The translations under genes were made by a program, and so were the position numbers. From positions 62,001 to 126,000 of the forward strand of contig NC_008541.1 of assembly GCF_000196235.1 (NCBI RefSeq): a stretch of 64,000 bases of DNA, given 5' to 3'. This document shows positions 34,387 to 43,693 of the stretch, piece by piece. The notes under the pieces were generated by a model. That model saw only the letters and a list, made by a program, of their open reading frames with translations, was not told where the DNA came from and ran no database searches. How positions within the stretch are numbered: position 1 is the first letter of the stretch; every line of letters begins with the position of its first letter. The DNA is from Arthrobacter sp. FB24. Its GTDB lineage: Bacteria; Actinomycetota; Actinomycetes; Actinomycetales; Micrococcaceae.

Positions 34387-35718
34387 ATGACCACACACCA
34401 CTCGGCCGCCCGCTCCGGCCGGAAGATCCCGCCCGGCGCCCTGAAGGCCTATATCGCCAGCCTCACCGGCACTTCGCTGGAGTACTACGACTTTGCCATT
34501 TACTCGGTGGCCTCGGCGCTGGTCTTCCCCAAGATCTTCTTCCCGGGCAATGACGAGTTCGTCGGACTCCTGCTCTCCTTCTCGGCTTTCGCCGTGGGCT
34601 ACCTGGCGCGGCCCATCGGCGGCGTCATCTTCGGCCGCCTGGGTGACAAGATCGGCCGCAAGCACGTCCTGGTGGTCACCTTGATGCTGATCGGCGTCGC
34701 CACCGTCCTTATCGGCCTGCTCCCCGACTACTCCGTGATCGGCGTGGCGGCCCCCACCATCCTGGTGCTCCTGCGCCTGGCCCAGGGCATCGGCGTCGGC
34801 GGCGAATGGGGCGGTGCCGTCCTGCTCTCCAGCGAATTCGGTGACGCCAACAAGCGCGGCTTCTGGTCCTCCGCGGCCCAGATCGGCCCGCCCGCCGGCA
34901 ACCTGATGGCCAACGGCGTCCTGGCCGTGCTCGCAGCCACGCTCAGCACCGAAGCCTTCCTCTCCTGGGGCTGGCGGGTCGCCTTCCTCGCGTCCGCACT
35001 GCTGGTGGTCTTCGGCCTGATCATCCGCCTCAAGCTCGAGGAAACCCCGGTGTTCAAGGCCATCGCGGCCCACGGCGAACAGCCCAAGGCCCCTATCACC
35101 GAGGTGTTCACCAGGGAACCCCGCGCGCTTATTGCCGCCGCACTGTCCCGGGTCTGCCCGGACGTCCTTTACGCCCTGTTCACCGTGTTCGTGGCCGTCT
35201 ACGCCACGAAGGAACTCGGCCTGACCACCGGCAACGTCCTCACCGCCATCCTGATCGGCTCGGCGTTCCAGCTGTTCCTGATACCGCTGGCCGGCGCCCT
35301 CACGGACCGCTTCAACCGCCGCCTGGTCTACGGCATCGCCGCGGTGGGCACGGCCCTCTACATTCCCCTGTTCTTCCTCATGATCGAGGGCAAGTCCGTG
35401 CTGATGCTCATTATCGGCGTGGTGATCGGCCTGGCGTTCCACGCCTTTATGTACGGCCCGCAGGCCGCCTACATCACCGAGCAGTTCCCGGCCCGCCTGC
35501 GCTACGCCGGCAGCTCGCTGGCCTACACCCTGGCCGGCGTGATCGGCGGAGCCGTGGCACCCCTGATCTTCACCGCCCTTTACGCCGTCTCCGGCGACTG
35601 GTTCCTGATCGCGGCCTATCTCCTGGTGGCCGCGGCAGTTACCGTGGTGGGCCTGGCCCTCGGCCGGAACCCGCAAACCGCTGAAGAAGAGCGCCTCCTG
35701 GCGGACTCCCACGCCTAG
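34387..35718 (+). CDS. MFS transporter, metabolite:H+ symporter type
   Basis: 443 residues with 12 helices. SLTGTSLEYYDFAIYSVASA in TM1 and GGVIFGRLGDKIGRKHVLVV (motif A, about residues 77-96) are typical of the MHS group (shikimate, citrate, proline/betaine symporters). Its place between pxpA and pxpBC suggests import of 5-oxoproline or a related cyclic amide or acid. The start has GAAGGAAG. The 105-bp gap to pxpA holds no promoter I trust. Confidence 0.85.
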   Translation: MTTHHSAARSGRKIPPGALKAYIASLTGTSLEYYDFAIYSVASALVFPKIFFPGNDEFVGLLLSFSAFAVGYLARPIGGVIFGRLGDKIGRKHVLVVTLMLIGVATVLIGLLPDYSVIGVAAPTILVLLRLAQGIGVGGEWGGAVLLSSEFGDANKRGFWSSAAQIGPPAGNLMANGVLAVLAATLSTEAFLSWGWRVAFLASALLVVFGLIIRLKLEETPVFKAIAAHGEQPKAPITEVFTREPRALIAAALSRVCPDVLYALFTVFVAVYATKELGLTTGNVLTAILIGSAFQLFLIPLAGALTDRFNRRLVYGIAAVGTALYIPLFFLMIEGKSVLMLIIGVVIGLAFHAFMYGPQAAYITEQFPARLRYAGSSLAYTLAGVIGGAVAPLIFTALYAVSGDWFLIAAYLLVAAAVTVVGLALGRNPQTAEEERLLADSHA

Positions 35719-35785
35719 CCGGCGCGGTCAACCTGACCGGCACGAAATCCCGTTCAAGCCACCGGCAACGATGAAAGCAGCAGCC

Positions 35786-37438
35786 ATGGAAACCCTGACC
35801 GTCCACAAGGTCCTTTCGGTGCGGCCCGTAGGAACGCGCGCGGTGCTCGCGGAGCTTTCCGGAACGCAGGAGGTCCTCGCCCTGCAGGCCCTGCTCGTGG
35901 AAGCGCCGCTGCCGGGCCAGGTGGACGTACTTGCGGCAGCGCAGACCGTCATGGTCCGCGCGGATTCGCCGGCGGCTGCCCGCCGCATGGGCGGGCTCCT
36001 GCTGGAGCTGGACCTCACTGCCCGGGCCAAACAGGACGGCGGCCTGGTGTTCATCGACACCGTGTACGACGGCGAGGACCTCGCCGAAGTCGGGCGGCTC
36101 ACCGGCCTGGGGACGGACGGCGTCATCGAAGCCCACACCGGCCAGGTCTGGACGGTGGCTTTCGCCGGGTTCGCGCCCGGCTTCGGCTACATGGTGGGGG
36201 AGAACCAGACGCTGGAAGTACCGCGCCGGAGCTCACCGCGCACAGCCGTGCCCGCCGGATCCGTGGCCCTGGCCGGCAACTATTCGGCGGTGTATCCGCG
36301 CAGGTCCCCGGGCGGCTGGCAGCTGATCGGCCGCACCGGCGCCCGCATGTGGGACCTCAACCGGGCCGAGCCGGCCCTGGCCAGCCCGGGCCACCGGGTC
36401 CAGTTCCGCGCCGTCCGCGACGTTGTGACCATGGCAACGGAGCCCGCAGCGTCCGACGCTGCACCCGCTGCAGGGATGCCGGAGGAGCTGCCGGGCCAGG
36501 AAACACCTTCCGGGCTGCGGGTCGTTTCGCCCGGGCTGCAAAGCCTCCTCCAGGACCTTGGACGGCACGGCCACTCTGCCTTGGGCGTCTCTGCCGCCGG
36601 CGCGCTGGACCGGGCTTCGCTGCGCAGGGCCAACCGTTTGGTGGGCAACCGTTCTTCCGCCGCAGCCATCGAAAGCGTGGCCGGCGGTCTTCGGGTCCAG
36701 GCCGTCGGGGACCAGGTCCTTGCCGTCGCCGGGGCGCCATCGGCACTGACAATTGATTCACCGTCGGACGCTGGATCCGATTCTGACGCCGGCAAGCCTG
36801 CGCGGCAGCGCACCGTCCCCATGGCCACCCCGTTTGCCCTGCTCGACGGCGAAATCCTTACGCTCGGTGCACCGGAGTCGGGGTTCCGCAGCTACCTGGC
36901 CGTCCGTGGCGGGGTGGACGCCGCGCCGGTGCTGGGCAGCCGTTCCACCGACACGATGTCCGGCATCGGGCCTGCACCGCTGGCCGCCGGGCAGCTCCTG
37001 GCATCCGGCGACGTCACCGAATCCGGCGTGGTGGGCAGTCCCGAACTCCAGCCGGACTTCCCCGGGGACGGCGTCACCGTCCTGGACATTGTGCTGGGCC
37101 CGCGGGCCGACTGGTTCGACCAGTCCGCCATTGACTCCCTGTGTGGGCAGGACTGGGTGGTGAAGCCGCAGTCCAACCGGGTGGGCATGAGGCTGGACGG
37201 CACGCCCCTGCAACGCAGCCGGCAAGGCGAACTGCCCAGCGAAGGCACCGTGGCCGGGGCCATCCAGGTCCCGCCCGAGGGCCTTCCCGTCCTCTTCCTG
37301 GCAGACCACCCGATCACGGGCGGCTACCCGGTGATCGGCGTGGTGGTGGACCACCAGCTGGACCTTGCCGCCCAGGTGCCGATCGGCGGCAGCATCCGCT
37401 TCCGCATTGTTCCCGAACAGACTCCCCAAGAAAAGTGA
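35786..37438 (+). CDS. Fused PxpB-PxpC (KipI-KipA / allophanate-hydrolase-subunit-like) protein
   Basis: About 550 residues combining two proteins usually separate. The PxpB/KipI part (to about 220) has [11 protein letters not shown] and [20 protein letters not shown]. The PxpC/KipA part (from about 238) has [37 protein letters not shown] and [20 protein letters not shown]. The same two domains form the carboxyltransferase of urea carboxylase. The downstream gene supplies biotin carboxylase and BCCP, so the pair can be read as a split urea-carboxylase-like enzyme as well as a 5-oxoprolinase component. ATG 35786 is preferred; ATG 35771 is possible. Its stop overlaps a GTG (37435) of the next gene. 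Confidence 0.9.
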   Translation: METLTVHKVLSVRPVGTRAVLAELSGTQEVLALQALLVEAPLPGQVDVLAAAQTVMVRADSPAAARRMGGLLLELDLTARAKQDGGLVFIDTVYDGEDLAEVGRLTGLGTDGVIEAHTGQVWTVAFAGFAPGFGYMVGENQTLEVPRRSSPRTAVPAGSVALAGNYSAVYPRRSPGGWQLIGRTGARMWDLNRAEPALASPGHRVQFRAVRDVVTMATEPAASDAAPAAGMPEELPGQETPSGLRVVSPGLQSLLQDLGRHGHSALGVSAAGALDRASLRRANRLVGNRSSAAAIESVAGGLRVQAVGDQVLAVAGAPSALTIDSPSDAGSDSDAGKPARQRTVPMATPFALLDGEILTLGAPESGFRSYLAVRGGVDAAPVLGSRSTDTMSGIGPAPLAAGQLLASGDVTESGVVGSPELQPDFPGDGVTVLDIVLGPRADWFDQSAIDSLCGQDWVVKPQSNRVGMRLDGTPLQRSRQGELPSEGTVAGAIQVPPEGLPVLFLADHPITGGYPVIGVVVDHQLDLAAQVPIGGSIRFRIVPEQTPQEK

Positions 37439-37446
37439 GTAACTTG

Positions 37447-39210
37447 ATGCGCAAGGTCCTGATTGCCAACCGTGGTGAGATCGCCGTCCGGATTGCCCGA
37501 GCATGCGACGACGCCCAGCTGGAATCCGTCGCCGTGTACGCGGATATCGACGCCGATGCCATGCACGTGGGTGCTGCCAGCGAAGCCTTCAGCCTGGACG
37601 GCAACTCCCCGGCGGATACCTACCTGAACATCCCCAAGCTGCTCGAGGTGGCTGCCAGGTCAGGTGCGGACGCCGTCCACCCCGGCTACGGCTTCCTGTC
37701 CGAGAACGCCGATTTCGCGCAGGCAGTGCTGGATGCCGGGCTGGCCTGGATCGGCCCGGCGCCGGAAGCCATCCGGCAGCTCGGCAACAAGATCACCGCC
37801 CGCGAAATCGCCGTCCGCGCCGGCGCCCCCCTCGTGGCCGGCAGTGACGGTCCCGTGGATTCGGCGGCGGAGGCCCGAGCCTTCGCGGAACAGCACGGTT
37901 TGCCCATCGCCATCAAGGCGGCCTTCGGCGGCGGCGGCCGCGGCCTCAAGGTGGTCCGGAACATGGACGAGATCGAGGAATCCTTCGACTCCGCAGTCCG
38001 CGAAGCGGTGGCAGCCTTCGGCCGCGGCGAATGTTTCGTGGAACGCTACCTGGACCGTCCGCGGCACGTCGAGGCCCAGGTCCTGGCCGACACCCACGGC
38101 AACGTCGTAGTAGTCGGGACCCGCGACTGCTCCCTGCAGCGTCGGCACCAGAAGCTCGTGGAAGAGGCACCTGCACCGTTCCTCAGCGACGATCAGCGGC
38201 AGCAGATCTGCAGCGCGGCGAAGGCGGTCTGCCGGGAAGCCGGCTATTCCGGCGCCGGCACGGTGGAATTCCTGGTTGCCGCGGACGGCACCGTGGCCTT
38301 CCTGGAAGTGAACACCCGGCTGCAGGTGGAGCACCCCATCACCGAGGAAACCACGGGGATCGACCTGGTCCAGGAGCAGTTCCGGATCGCTGACGGCGAG
38401 GCGCTGCGCATCACCGCGGACCCCGAACCCCGCGGCCACTCCTTCGAATTCCGGCTCAACGCCGAGGACGTGGGGCGCGGCTTCCTGCCCTCGCCCGGGA
38501 CCATCGCCGACTTCCACGCCCCCACCGGCCCGGGCATCCGCCTGGACACCGGCGTCCGCGCCGGATCCTTCGTCGCACCGCAGTTCGATTCGCTCCTTGC
38601 CAAGCTGATCGTCACCGGAGCGGACCGGCAGCAGGCGCTGCGCCGGGCACGCCGCGCGTTGGCCGAAATCGAGATCACCGGCGTGGCCACGGTGCTGCCG
38701 TTCCACCGCGCGGTGCTCCAATCGCCGGACTTCACCTCCGAGACCGGGCTGGGCATCCACACCCGCTGGATCGAAACGGACTTCGCGGACCGCATCCCGG
38801 CGGATCCGGGCTACAGCACCACCGCCCCCGAGGGCGAACGCCGCACCATCACCGTCGAACTGGACGGCCGCCGCCTGGCAGTCGGGCTGCCCGCTGACCT
38901 GCTGGACGGCTGGGCACGCTCGGGCGGAGCCCTCCCCGCAGGCGTCTCGCTGGATGGAGCGTCCGACGGCGGTGCTGCCGCAGGTTCCGCAGCCGACCCC
39001 GGCGAGCTGCGCGCTGACATGGCCGGAACCGTCGTGAAGTGGCTCGTGGAGCCGGGCGCCGAAGTGTCGGCGGGGGACGCCGTCGTCGTTCTTGAAGCCA
39101 TGAAGATGGAAACGCAGGTGACGGCGCACCGCGACGGAACGGTGACAGGCATCCGCGCCGAGGCCGGCGGCGTGGTCAGTGTCGGGGCGGTGCTCGCGCT
39201 GATCGGCTAG
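37447..39210 (+). CDS. Biotin carboxylase fused to biotin carboxyl carrier domain
   Basis: About 587 residues. The biotin carboxylase domain (1-450) begins [20 protein letters not shown], has the ATP-grasp glycine loop [13 protein letters not shown], and the catalytic stretch [18 protein letters not shown]. The last 80 residues are a BCCP domain with the biotin lysine in [10 protein letters not shown]. This layout resembles actinobacterial acyl-CoA carboxylase alpha chains, but no CoA carboxyltransferase is nearby; the neighbour is PxpB-PxpC, which is related to urea carboxylase CT. It could also start at GTG 37435, overlapping the previous stop. Confidence 0.9.
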   Translation: MRKVLIANRGEIAVRIARACDDAQLESVAVYADIDADAMHVGAASEAFSLDGNSPADTYLNIPKLLEVAARSGADAVHPGYGFLSENADFAQAVLDAGLAWIGPAPEAIRQLGNKITAREIAVRAGAPLVAGSDGPVDSAAEARAFAEQHGLPIAIKAAFGGGGRGLKVVRNMDEIEESFDSAVREAVAAFGRGECFVERYLDRPRHVEAQVLADTHGNVVVVGTRDCSLQRRHQKLVEEAPAPFLSDDQRQQICSAAKAVCREAGYSGAGTVEFLVAADGTVAFLEVNTRLQVEHPITEETTGIDLVQEQFRIADGEALRITADPEPRGHSFEFRLNAEDVGRGFLPSPGTIADFHAPTGPGIRLDTGVRAGSFVAPQFDSLLAKLIVTGADRQQALRRARRALAEIEITGVATVLPFHRAVLQSPDFTSETGLGIHTRWIETDFADRIPADPGYSTTAPEGERRTITVELDGRRLAVGLPADLLDGWARSGGALPAGVSLDGASDGGAAAGSAADPGELRADMAGTVVKWLVEPGAEVSAGDAVVVLEAMKMETQVTAHRDGTVTGIRAEAGGVVSVGAVLALIG

Positions 39211-39360
39211 GTGAATTCCGCGGCTCGCGCGAGGGCCCAAATGCCGTGGTGCGGGCCGCTGAGCGAGGCATTCGAAGCGCCGGTATGGCGCGCCCAGTGG
39301 GTTGAAAAGGGGTAGGTCGCCCGCGTCGTGAACACACCTGCGGGCAGAATGCACCCGGTG

Positions 39361-39864
39361 TTAGAAGCGCTGGACGTTGACGCCCGCAGCCGCCAGCGCT
39401 GCGAGGAACCGTGCCTGGCGGTCCGCTGACCCAAGGCTCAGCAAATATCCCCGCCCGGCGTCGAGCTGGACGGCAGGCCCCGTATCCTGGATGATTCCCA
39501 GCCCGAAGGCGCCGAACCGCAGCCCGAATCCGTAACGCAGGCCGTGGACTGTTGCCGGGGCGGCCCGCCGGATCGCCGCAATGGGAATCCTGCGGCGGTA
39601 GAACGGAAACCAGCGCAACCGCACTTCATTTTCGAGGACTTGAATCCTGGAGAAGCCGAACGCCAGGAAAGTGATCAGGATGAGGGCGCATGCAATGGAA
39701 GTCCATGCCACGGGTTCCGACTGCAGCGCGTCGGTAATGAAGATTGCCAGCAGGATTCCTGCTAACAGTAAGGCGCTGCCACCGATGATGGCCCGGGGCA
39801 GCCTGCCGTAGTACATCCGGCCGGAATCGAACAACACACCGGCACGCTTGGGAACGGGGCTCAC
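39361..39864 (-). CDS. Membrane protein with two helices and PH-like C-terminal domain, unknown
   Basis: 167 residues from GTG 39864 (GAGGATGAAG upstream). Two adjacent hydrophobic segments (about 24-44 and 50-70) are followed by a soluble domain of strands (SRIQVLENEVRLRWFPFYRR, RYGFGLRFGAFGLGIIQDTG, RGYLLSLGSADRQARFLAAL) that reads like the bacterial PH-domain-type proteins next to membrane anchors. No function is known. The region before it (39211-39360) holds nothing I can interpret. Confidence 0.65.
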   Translation of the reverse strand: MSPVPKRAGVLFDSGRMYYGRLPRAIIGGSALLLAGILLAIFITDALQSEPVAWTSIACALILITFLAFGFSRIQVLENEVRLRWFPFYRRRIPIAAIRRAAPATVHGLRYGFGLRFGAFGLGIIQDTGPAVQLDAGRGYLLSLGSADRQARFLAALAAAGVNVQRF

Positions 39865-39941
39865 AGCTTCATCCTCACACGGATACCGAAGGGAATCTGC
39901 AGACAACCCTAAGGCGCCGCCCCGTGCGAGTTGCCGGGAGG

Positions 39942-40307
39942 CTAGTGGCCCACCGCTTCCTTCGCGGGCACGTCCACGGACTTCAGTGTCAGCCGGGTCG
40001 ACTGCAGGACAGTGCCTAGCAGGGAGCGCGCCGAGAGGAGGAGGCTGCTCACTTCGGGGCAGGACAGCTCGTAAAACAGCCGGCCGTCCTGGCGCGAAGG
40101 GATGACCAGGCGCTGGCGGCGGAGCACGCCAAGGTGCTGGGAGAGGTTCGAGGGCTCCAGGCCGGTGTCGTCCCGCAGGCGGCTGACGGCTACGGGGCCG
40201 TCGGCGAGCATCTCCAGGACCTGGATCCGTACAGGGTGTCCCATGGACTTGAAAAGTTCGGCCTTTACATCACTCAGGACCAGACCTGTGGGCAACTCGT
40301 CCTTCAT
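39942..40307 (-). CDS. ArsR family transcriptional regulator
   Basis: 121 residues. The winged helix GHPVRIQVLEMLADGPVAVS and LEPSNLSQHLGVLRRQRLVI is typical of ArsR. The usual CxC metal site in the recognition region is replaced (GLEPSN), so it is probably not a classical arsenic sensor. The only cysteine is near residue 83. The start has GGAAG at good spacing. The target is unknown; a hairpin-forming repeat at 40378-40395 upstream may be an operator. Confidence 0.85.
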   Translation of the reverse strand: MKDELPTGLVLSDVKAELFKSMGHPVRIQVLEMLADGPVAVSRLRDDTGLEPSNLSQHLGVLRRQRLVIPSRQDGRLFYELSCPEVSSLLLSARSLLGTVLQSTRLTLKSVDVPAKEAVGH

Positions 40308-40639
40308 CGGGCTTCCCTTCCTCCGTCCACAGCCGGGCGATAACCATAACGCTTGTTCAAGGAATACAGCTTATGCCAGACAGAAAAGTCTGTCTCGCCC
40401 CCACGGCCAGTTGGCGTGAAGTGCATGTATATCGTAGCCCCGGCCGGTTTGGGATGATCGCTGGATTTAGTCCGTGGGCGCCACTTGCGCGGATGCGTTG
40501 GGTAGTTCAGAATTTCATGAATTCATCAATTCGAACCGGCTGTTCAGAAGCGGCCGGCTACCCGGAGATGGATTCAGGCTGCTTCCGCTGACAATGGCGT
40601 CACCGGGAGTGGCATGACTCCGGGTTTCAGGAGGGCTCA
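40308..40639. other. 332-bp intergenic region between ArsR and DUF1508 genes
   Basis: No gene is supported. It holds the inverted repeat AGACAG-6 nt-CTGTCT (40378-40395), closest to the ArsR gene, and the palindrome ATGAATTCAT (40517-40526) before the DUF1508 gene. The base composition is more AT-rich than its neighbours, as expected for a double promoter region. Confidence 0.5.
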
Positions 40640-40855
40640 ATGGCAGGCATGTTCGAACTATTCGCCGACTCAGACACTTCCTTCAGATTTCAACTGACAG
40701 CACCCGACGGCACGGTCATGGCGCTGTCGAGGCCGTTCCCCGACAAGCGGGCCGCAGTAGCCGGGATCGCCGCGGTGCGCGAGTACGCAGGCATGGGCTT
40801 TGTCACTGAATCGCTCAGGCGGCCGGCCGCCGTCGCAGATTTCCCTGCGTGGTGA
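40640..40855 (+). CDS. DUF1508 (YegP-like) protein
   Basis: 71 residues: MAGMFELFADSDTSFRFQLT, then FPDKRAAVAGIAAVREYAGM, one complete DUF1508 repeat with little else. AGGAGGGCTCA gives a strong ribosome site. Its stop overlaps the GTG starts of the PAS-ANTAR gene (40849-40854), so the two are translated together. Second of three paralogues in the window. Confidence 0.85.
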   Translation: MAGMFELFADSDTSFRFQLTAPDGTVMALSRPFPDKRAAVAGIAAVREYAGMGFVTESLRRPAAVADFPAW

Positions 40856-41586
40856 GCCCCGTGACCGCGCGGAAGGTCCCGCAGGCGCACTCCAGTCTCC
40901 TCGCCGCCGGGGAATGCATCGCCGGGACGTTCAGGTATGACGCGGTGACCGGCAAGCTCGACTGGTCCGAGGAGCTTTTCCATATTCACGGATACCGGCG
41001 CGGCGAGATCGTACCCACCTTGGACCTGCTGCTCTCGCACAAGCATCCCGACGACCGAAGCCGCGGCTTGGAGATATTGACCCGAATCCGGAACGCCGGG
41101 GGAAGTTTCTTCAGCTACGACAGGCTCATTGACGCGCGCCTGCGCGAGCACAGGATCCTGACGACGGGCGAGGGCGTGCTTGACCAGGCGGGCAGGCTGA
41201 GCCACATTGACGCCTTCGTGATAGACCTCACCAAGATGCTGCAGCGCGAGACGGAGCAGTTCGCCAGGGCGGCCGTTACAGCGGCCAACGCCAGCCGCAG
41301 CACCATAGAGCAGGCCAAAGGCATCCTGATGGGTGCCCTGCGCATCGGATCGGAGGAGGCGTTCAAGCTGCTCGTCGCCCACAGCCAGCACAGCAACATC
41401 AAGCTGGCCAGGACCGCAACAGAGCTCGTGGCCCTGGCCAACAACGCCAAGGACCCCGCACTGCTGGACGGTTTCGTTCAGGCACTCCACCGCGGGCAGG
41501 CACTCCACCGCGGGCCTGCCGGACGCAGGCCCGGAACAATCGGCGTCCACGGACCTGCGGGGAGGCGTCAACAGGGCTCCATGTAA
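40852..41586 (+). CDS. PAS and ANTAR domain protein (putative RNA-binding antiterminator)
   Basis: About 244 residues. The PAS fold spans about 18-125 (GTFRYDAVTGKLDWSEELFH, KHPDDRSRGLEILTRIR). The ANTAR domain is about 140-200, with SRSTIEQAKGILMGALRIGS and the downstream helices; ANTAR domains bind paired RNA hairpins and prevent termination. A tail with a repeated QALHRG follows. Candidate starts are GTG 40849, 40852 and 40861. Coupling to a DUF1508 gene suggests that protein and sensor work together. What the PAS domain binds is unknown. Confidence 0.85.
   Translation: MSPVTARKVPQAHSSLLAAGECIAGTFRYDAVTGKLDWSEELFHIHGYRRGEIVPTLDLLLSHKHPDDRSRGLEILTRIRNAGGSFFSYDRLIDARLREHRILTTGEGVLDQAGRLSHIDAFVIDLTKMLQRETEQFARAAVTAANASRSTIEQAKGILMGALRIGSEEAFKLLVAHSQHSNIKLARTATELVALANNAKDPALLDGFVQALHRGQALHRGPAGRRPGTIGVHGPAGRRQQGSM
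41479..41514 (+). repeat. Tandem 18-bp direct repeat inside the PAS-ANTAR gene
   Basis: CAGGCACTCCACCGCGGG occurs twice back to back and encodes QALHRG twice. It keeps the frame, so copy number could vary without breaking the protein. Confidence 0.85.
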
Positions 41587-41599
41587 AATTCCTTCTACG

Positions 41600-42214
41600 A
41601 TGACTGCCGACGACGCCAACCGTTCCACCCTGCTGCCCGCCCAGGCAATGGCGGGCCGCGATGACCCCGTGGACCGCATTCTTGCCACCGCTTACGAGCT
41701 GTTTTCCCGCCGCGGGATCCGCGATGTCGGAACCAATGAACTCATCAGCCGCTCCGGCGTAGCCAAGGCGACGTTCTACCGGCACTTCCCGTCAAAGGAT
41801 GCCCTGGTCCTGGCCTTCCTGGCGCTCCGTGACCAGGTGTGGACCGTGGACCTCATCGTCTCCGAAGCCCGCCGCCGCGGCACCACTCCCGAGGAGAGGC
41901 TGCTCGCGATTTTCGACGTGTTCGGTGACTGGTTCCACCGCGACGACTTCGAGGCCTGCACGTTCATCAATGTTCTGCTGGAGATGGGTCCCGACCATCC
42001 ACTGGGGAAGGCGAGCATCGGCTACCTCACCAGGATCCGCGGCCACATCCAGGCCCTGGCGGAGGAAGCCGGGCTGAGTCGCACCGAAGAATTCGCCCGG
42101 TCCTGGCACATCCTGATGAAGGGCTCGATCATCTCGGCCACCGAGGGGGACTTCCTGGCGTCAAAGCGGGCCCAGCAGATGGCCGGCTGGCTGATCGAGC
42201 ACCACCGGAACTGA
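41600..42214 (+). CDS. TetR family transcriptional regulator
   Basis: 204 residues. The N-terminal HTH is typical: ILATAYELFSRRGIRDVGTN, GVAKATFYRHFPSKDALVLA. The C-terminal ligand domain includes DFEACTFINVLLEMGPDHPL. It is located 13 bp after the PAS-ANTAR gene and converges with the BASS transporter gene (4 bp between stops). TAAAAT 10 nt before the ATG and no Shine-Dalgarno suggest a very short leader. The target is unknown. Confidence 0.85.
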   Translation: MTADDANRSTLLPAQAMAGRDDPVDRILATAYELFSRRGIRDVGTNELISRSGVAKATFYRHFPSKDALVLAFLALRDQVWTVDLIVSEARRRGTTPEERLLAIFDVFGDWFHRDDFEACTFINVLLEMGPDHPLGKASIGYLTRIRGHIQALAEEAGLSRTEEFARSWHILMKGSIISATEGDFLASKRAQQMAGWLIEHHRN

Positions 42215-42218
42215 GTGC

Positions 42219-43274
42219 TCAGGCGTCCCGGGCGGCTGCGCTATGAACCTGGGCATCGCGGCCAGGGGCATCAGTCAGCGGGCGCCGGGCCAGCCATGCG
42301 GCCACAATCGCGCCCGAGATGTTGTGCCATAGCGAGAACACCGCCGAGGGCAGTGCGGCCAGCGGACTGAAGTGCGCGGTGGCCAGTGTGGCGGCCAGCC
42401 CGGAGTTCTGCATTTCGACTTCAAAGGCCAGCGCGCGGCGGGCCTTGTCATCCAGCCTGCCGAGCTTGCCGGCGAGGTATCCGAGGCCCAGGCCAAAGCC
42501 GTTGTGCAGCACAACGGCGAGGAACACGATGCCGCCGGCGGCCACGATCTTGCTGGCGCTGCCAGCCACCACGATCGCCACAATCAGGGAAATCACGACG
42601 GCGGAGGCCCAGGGGAGTGCCGGAAGCACCTTCGCGACGAGCTTCTTGAGGAACAGCCGTGCCAGCAGGCCTGCAATCACCGGGAGGAGGACGGTCTTGA
42701 CGATGTCCACGACCATCGCTCCGGCGTCGATCTGCAGGAAGGATCCGGCCAGGAATAGGACCAGCAGGGGAGTGACGATCGGGGCGATCAGCGTGGAGAC
42801 CGAGGCCACGGCCACCGAGAGGGCAACGTCCCCCTTGGCCAGGAAGGCCATCACATTGGAGGCGGTCCCGGACGGCGCGCAGCCCACCAGAATGAGGCCC
42901 ACGGCCAGCTCGGGCGGGAGGTTGAGCGCCACGGCAATCAGCCAGCCGGCGCCCGGCATGATCACGTAGTGGGCCACGATGCCCAGAACCACGGCCCAGG
43001 GCCGCTTGACCACGGACGCGAAGTCCGGCGGGGTGAGCGTCAGGCCCATGCAGAACATGATGACGCCCAGCAAGTACGGGACGCCGGGGGCCATCGGCTT
43101 GAAGGCGCCCGGCAGCAGGAAACCGGCAATGCCGGCAGCCACCACCAGCAGCGGAAAGACGGTGACCGCGATTCGCGCGATTTTGGCCTCTGCCGCCAGT
43201 GCCGGATTCAGCGGTGCGGCATCAGCATCGGCGCCGGCTTTGGGGTGTTCGTGGGATTTGGTTGCCTCAAGCAT
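42219..43274 (-). CDS. Bile acid:sodium symporter (BASS) family transporter
   Basis: 351 residues with nine to ten helices after a 30-residue cytoplasmic tail. Signatures: VIMFCMGLTLTPPDFASVVK, LILVGCAPSGTASNVMAFLA (crossover region with the GCAPSGTASN motif) and LAFEVEMQNSGLAATLATAH (the EVGMQN-type motif). BASS proteins carry organic anions, including pantoate or keto acids, with sodium. No operon partner indicates the substrate. Confidence 0.9.
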   Translation of the reverse strand: MLEATKSHEHPKAGADADAAPLNPALAAEAKIARIAVTVFPLLVVAAGIAGFLLPGAFKPMAPGVPYLLGVIMFCMGLTLTPPDFASVVKRPWAVVLGIVAHYVIMPGAGWLIAVALNLPPELAVGLILVGCAPSGTASNVMAFLAKGDVALSVAVASVSTLIAPIVTPLLVLFLAGSFLQIDAGAMVVDIVKTVLLPVIAGLLARLFLKKLVAKVLPALPWASAVVISLIVAIVVAGSASKIVAAGGIVFLAVVLHNGFGLGLGYLAGKLGRLDDKARRALAFEVEMQNSGLAATLATAHFSPLAALPSAVFSLWHNISGAIVAAWLARRPLTDAPGRDAQVHSAAARDA

Positions 43275-43389
43275 CCAATAATGCTCACACTCCGACCCTT
43301 GATCCGGCCAATTCGTGAACAGACGTCTGACATTTATGTCGCGTCGGCACCACTGTCTGGCCCGCTACCGGGCACCCCGTGGCGCCGCT

Positions 43390-43584
43390 CTATTGCGCCG
43401 GCGGGCCGCTGTAATCTGCGATGTGCGCGGTGGCCGCGTGCTCGCGAATCTCTGTGACGCCGGAAGCGGCCGCAGCGCTGTCCCGGTAGATCCCTGAGAC
43501 GGCAAGAATGTTGCCTGCGCCGTTGACGAGCCGGATTCGGACGCCGCCCTGTTCGGCGGCGACGAGTTCAAATTTTCCTGCCAT
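43390..43584 (-). CDS. DUF1508 (YegP-like) protein
   Basis: 64 residues: MAGKFELVAAEQGGVRIRLV, then SGIYRDSAAAASGVTEIREH. One DUF1508 repeat, with GGAGG before the ATG. Third paralogue; it sits alone between the BASS and SulP genes. The near-palindrome CAACAAAACGTTGTGTTG (minus strand, about 43685-43668) lies upstream and could be its operator or the tail of the SulP transcript. Confidence 0.8.
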   Translation of the reverse strand: MAGKFELVAAEQGGVRIRLVNGAGNILAVSGIYRDSAAAASGVTEIREHAATAHIADYSGPPAQ

Positions 43585-43693
43585 GCTGGACCTCCCCCAA
43601 GGTGGTGCGCCTGCCAGGTGGTCGCAGGCTGCTCCCTTGCCAGCCTAGATGACAATTCTTGTCACACAAACAACACAACGTTTTGTTGGTCCG

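Noticed and set aside
34303..35712. A 469-codon minus-strand frame opposite the MHS transporter, rich in Gln/Glu/Gly/Asp
   Set aside because: Composition is the antisense image of hydrophobic codons; no motif and no start signals.
37660..39354. A 564-codon minus-strand frame opposite the biotin carboxylase gene
   Set aside because: No recognisable domain, and it runs through an intact ATP-grasp/BCCP gene on the other strand.
40378..40395. Inverted repeat AGACAG/CTGTCT as a terminator
   Set aside because: It has no T-run in either direction and lies upstream of the ArsR gene, so an operator is more likely; I list it only within the intergenic note.
41479..41514. Tandem repeat as a CRISPR or mobile-element trace
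   Set aside because: Only two 18-bp units without spacers, inside a coding frame.
43664..43690. AT-rich near-palindrome after the SulP gene as a confident terminator
   Set aside because: The stem has mismatches and no clear U-tract on the minus strand; it could equally be an operator of the DUF1508 gene.
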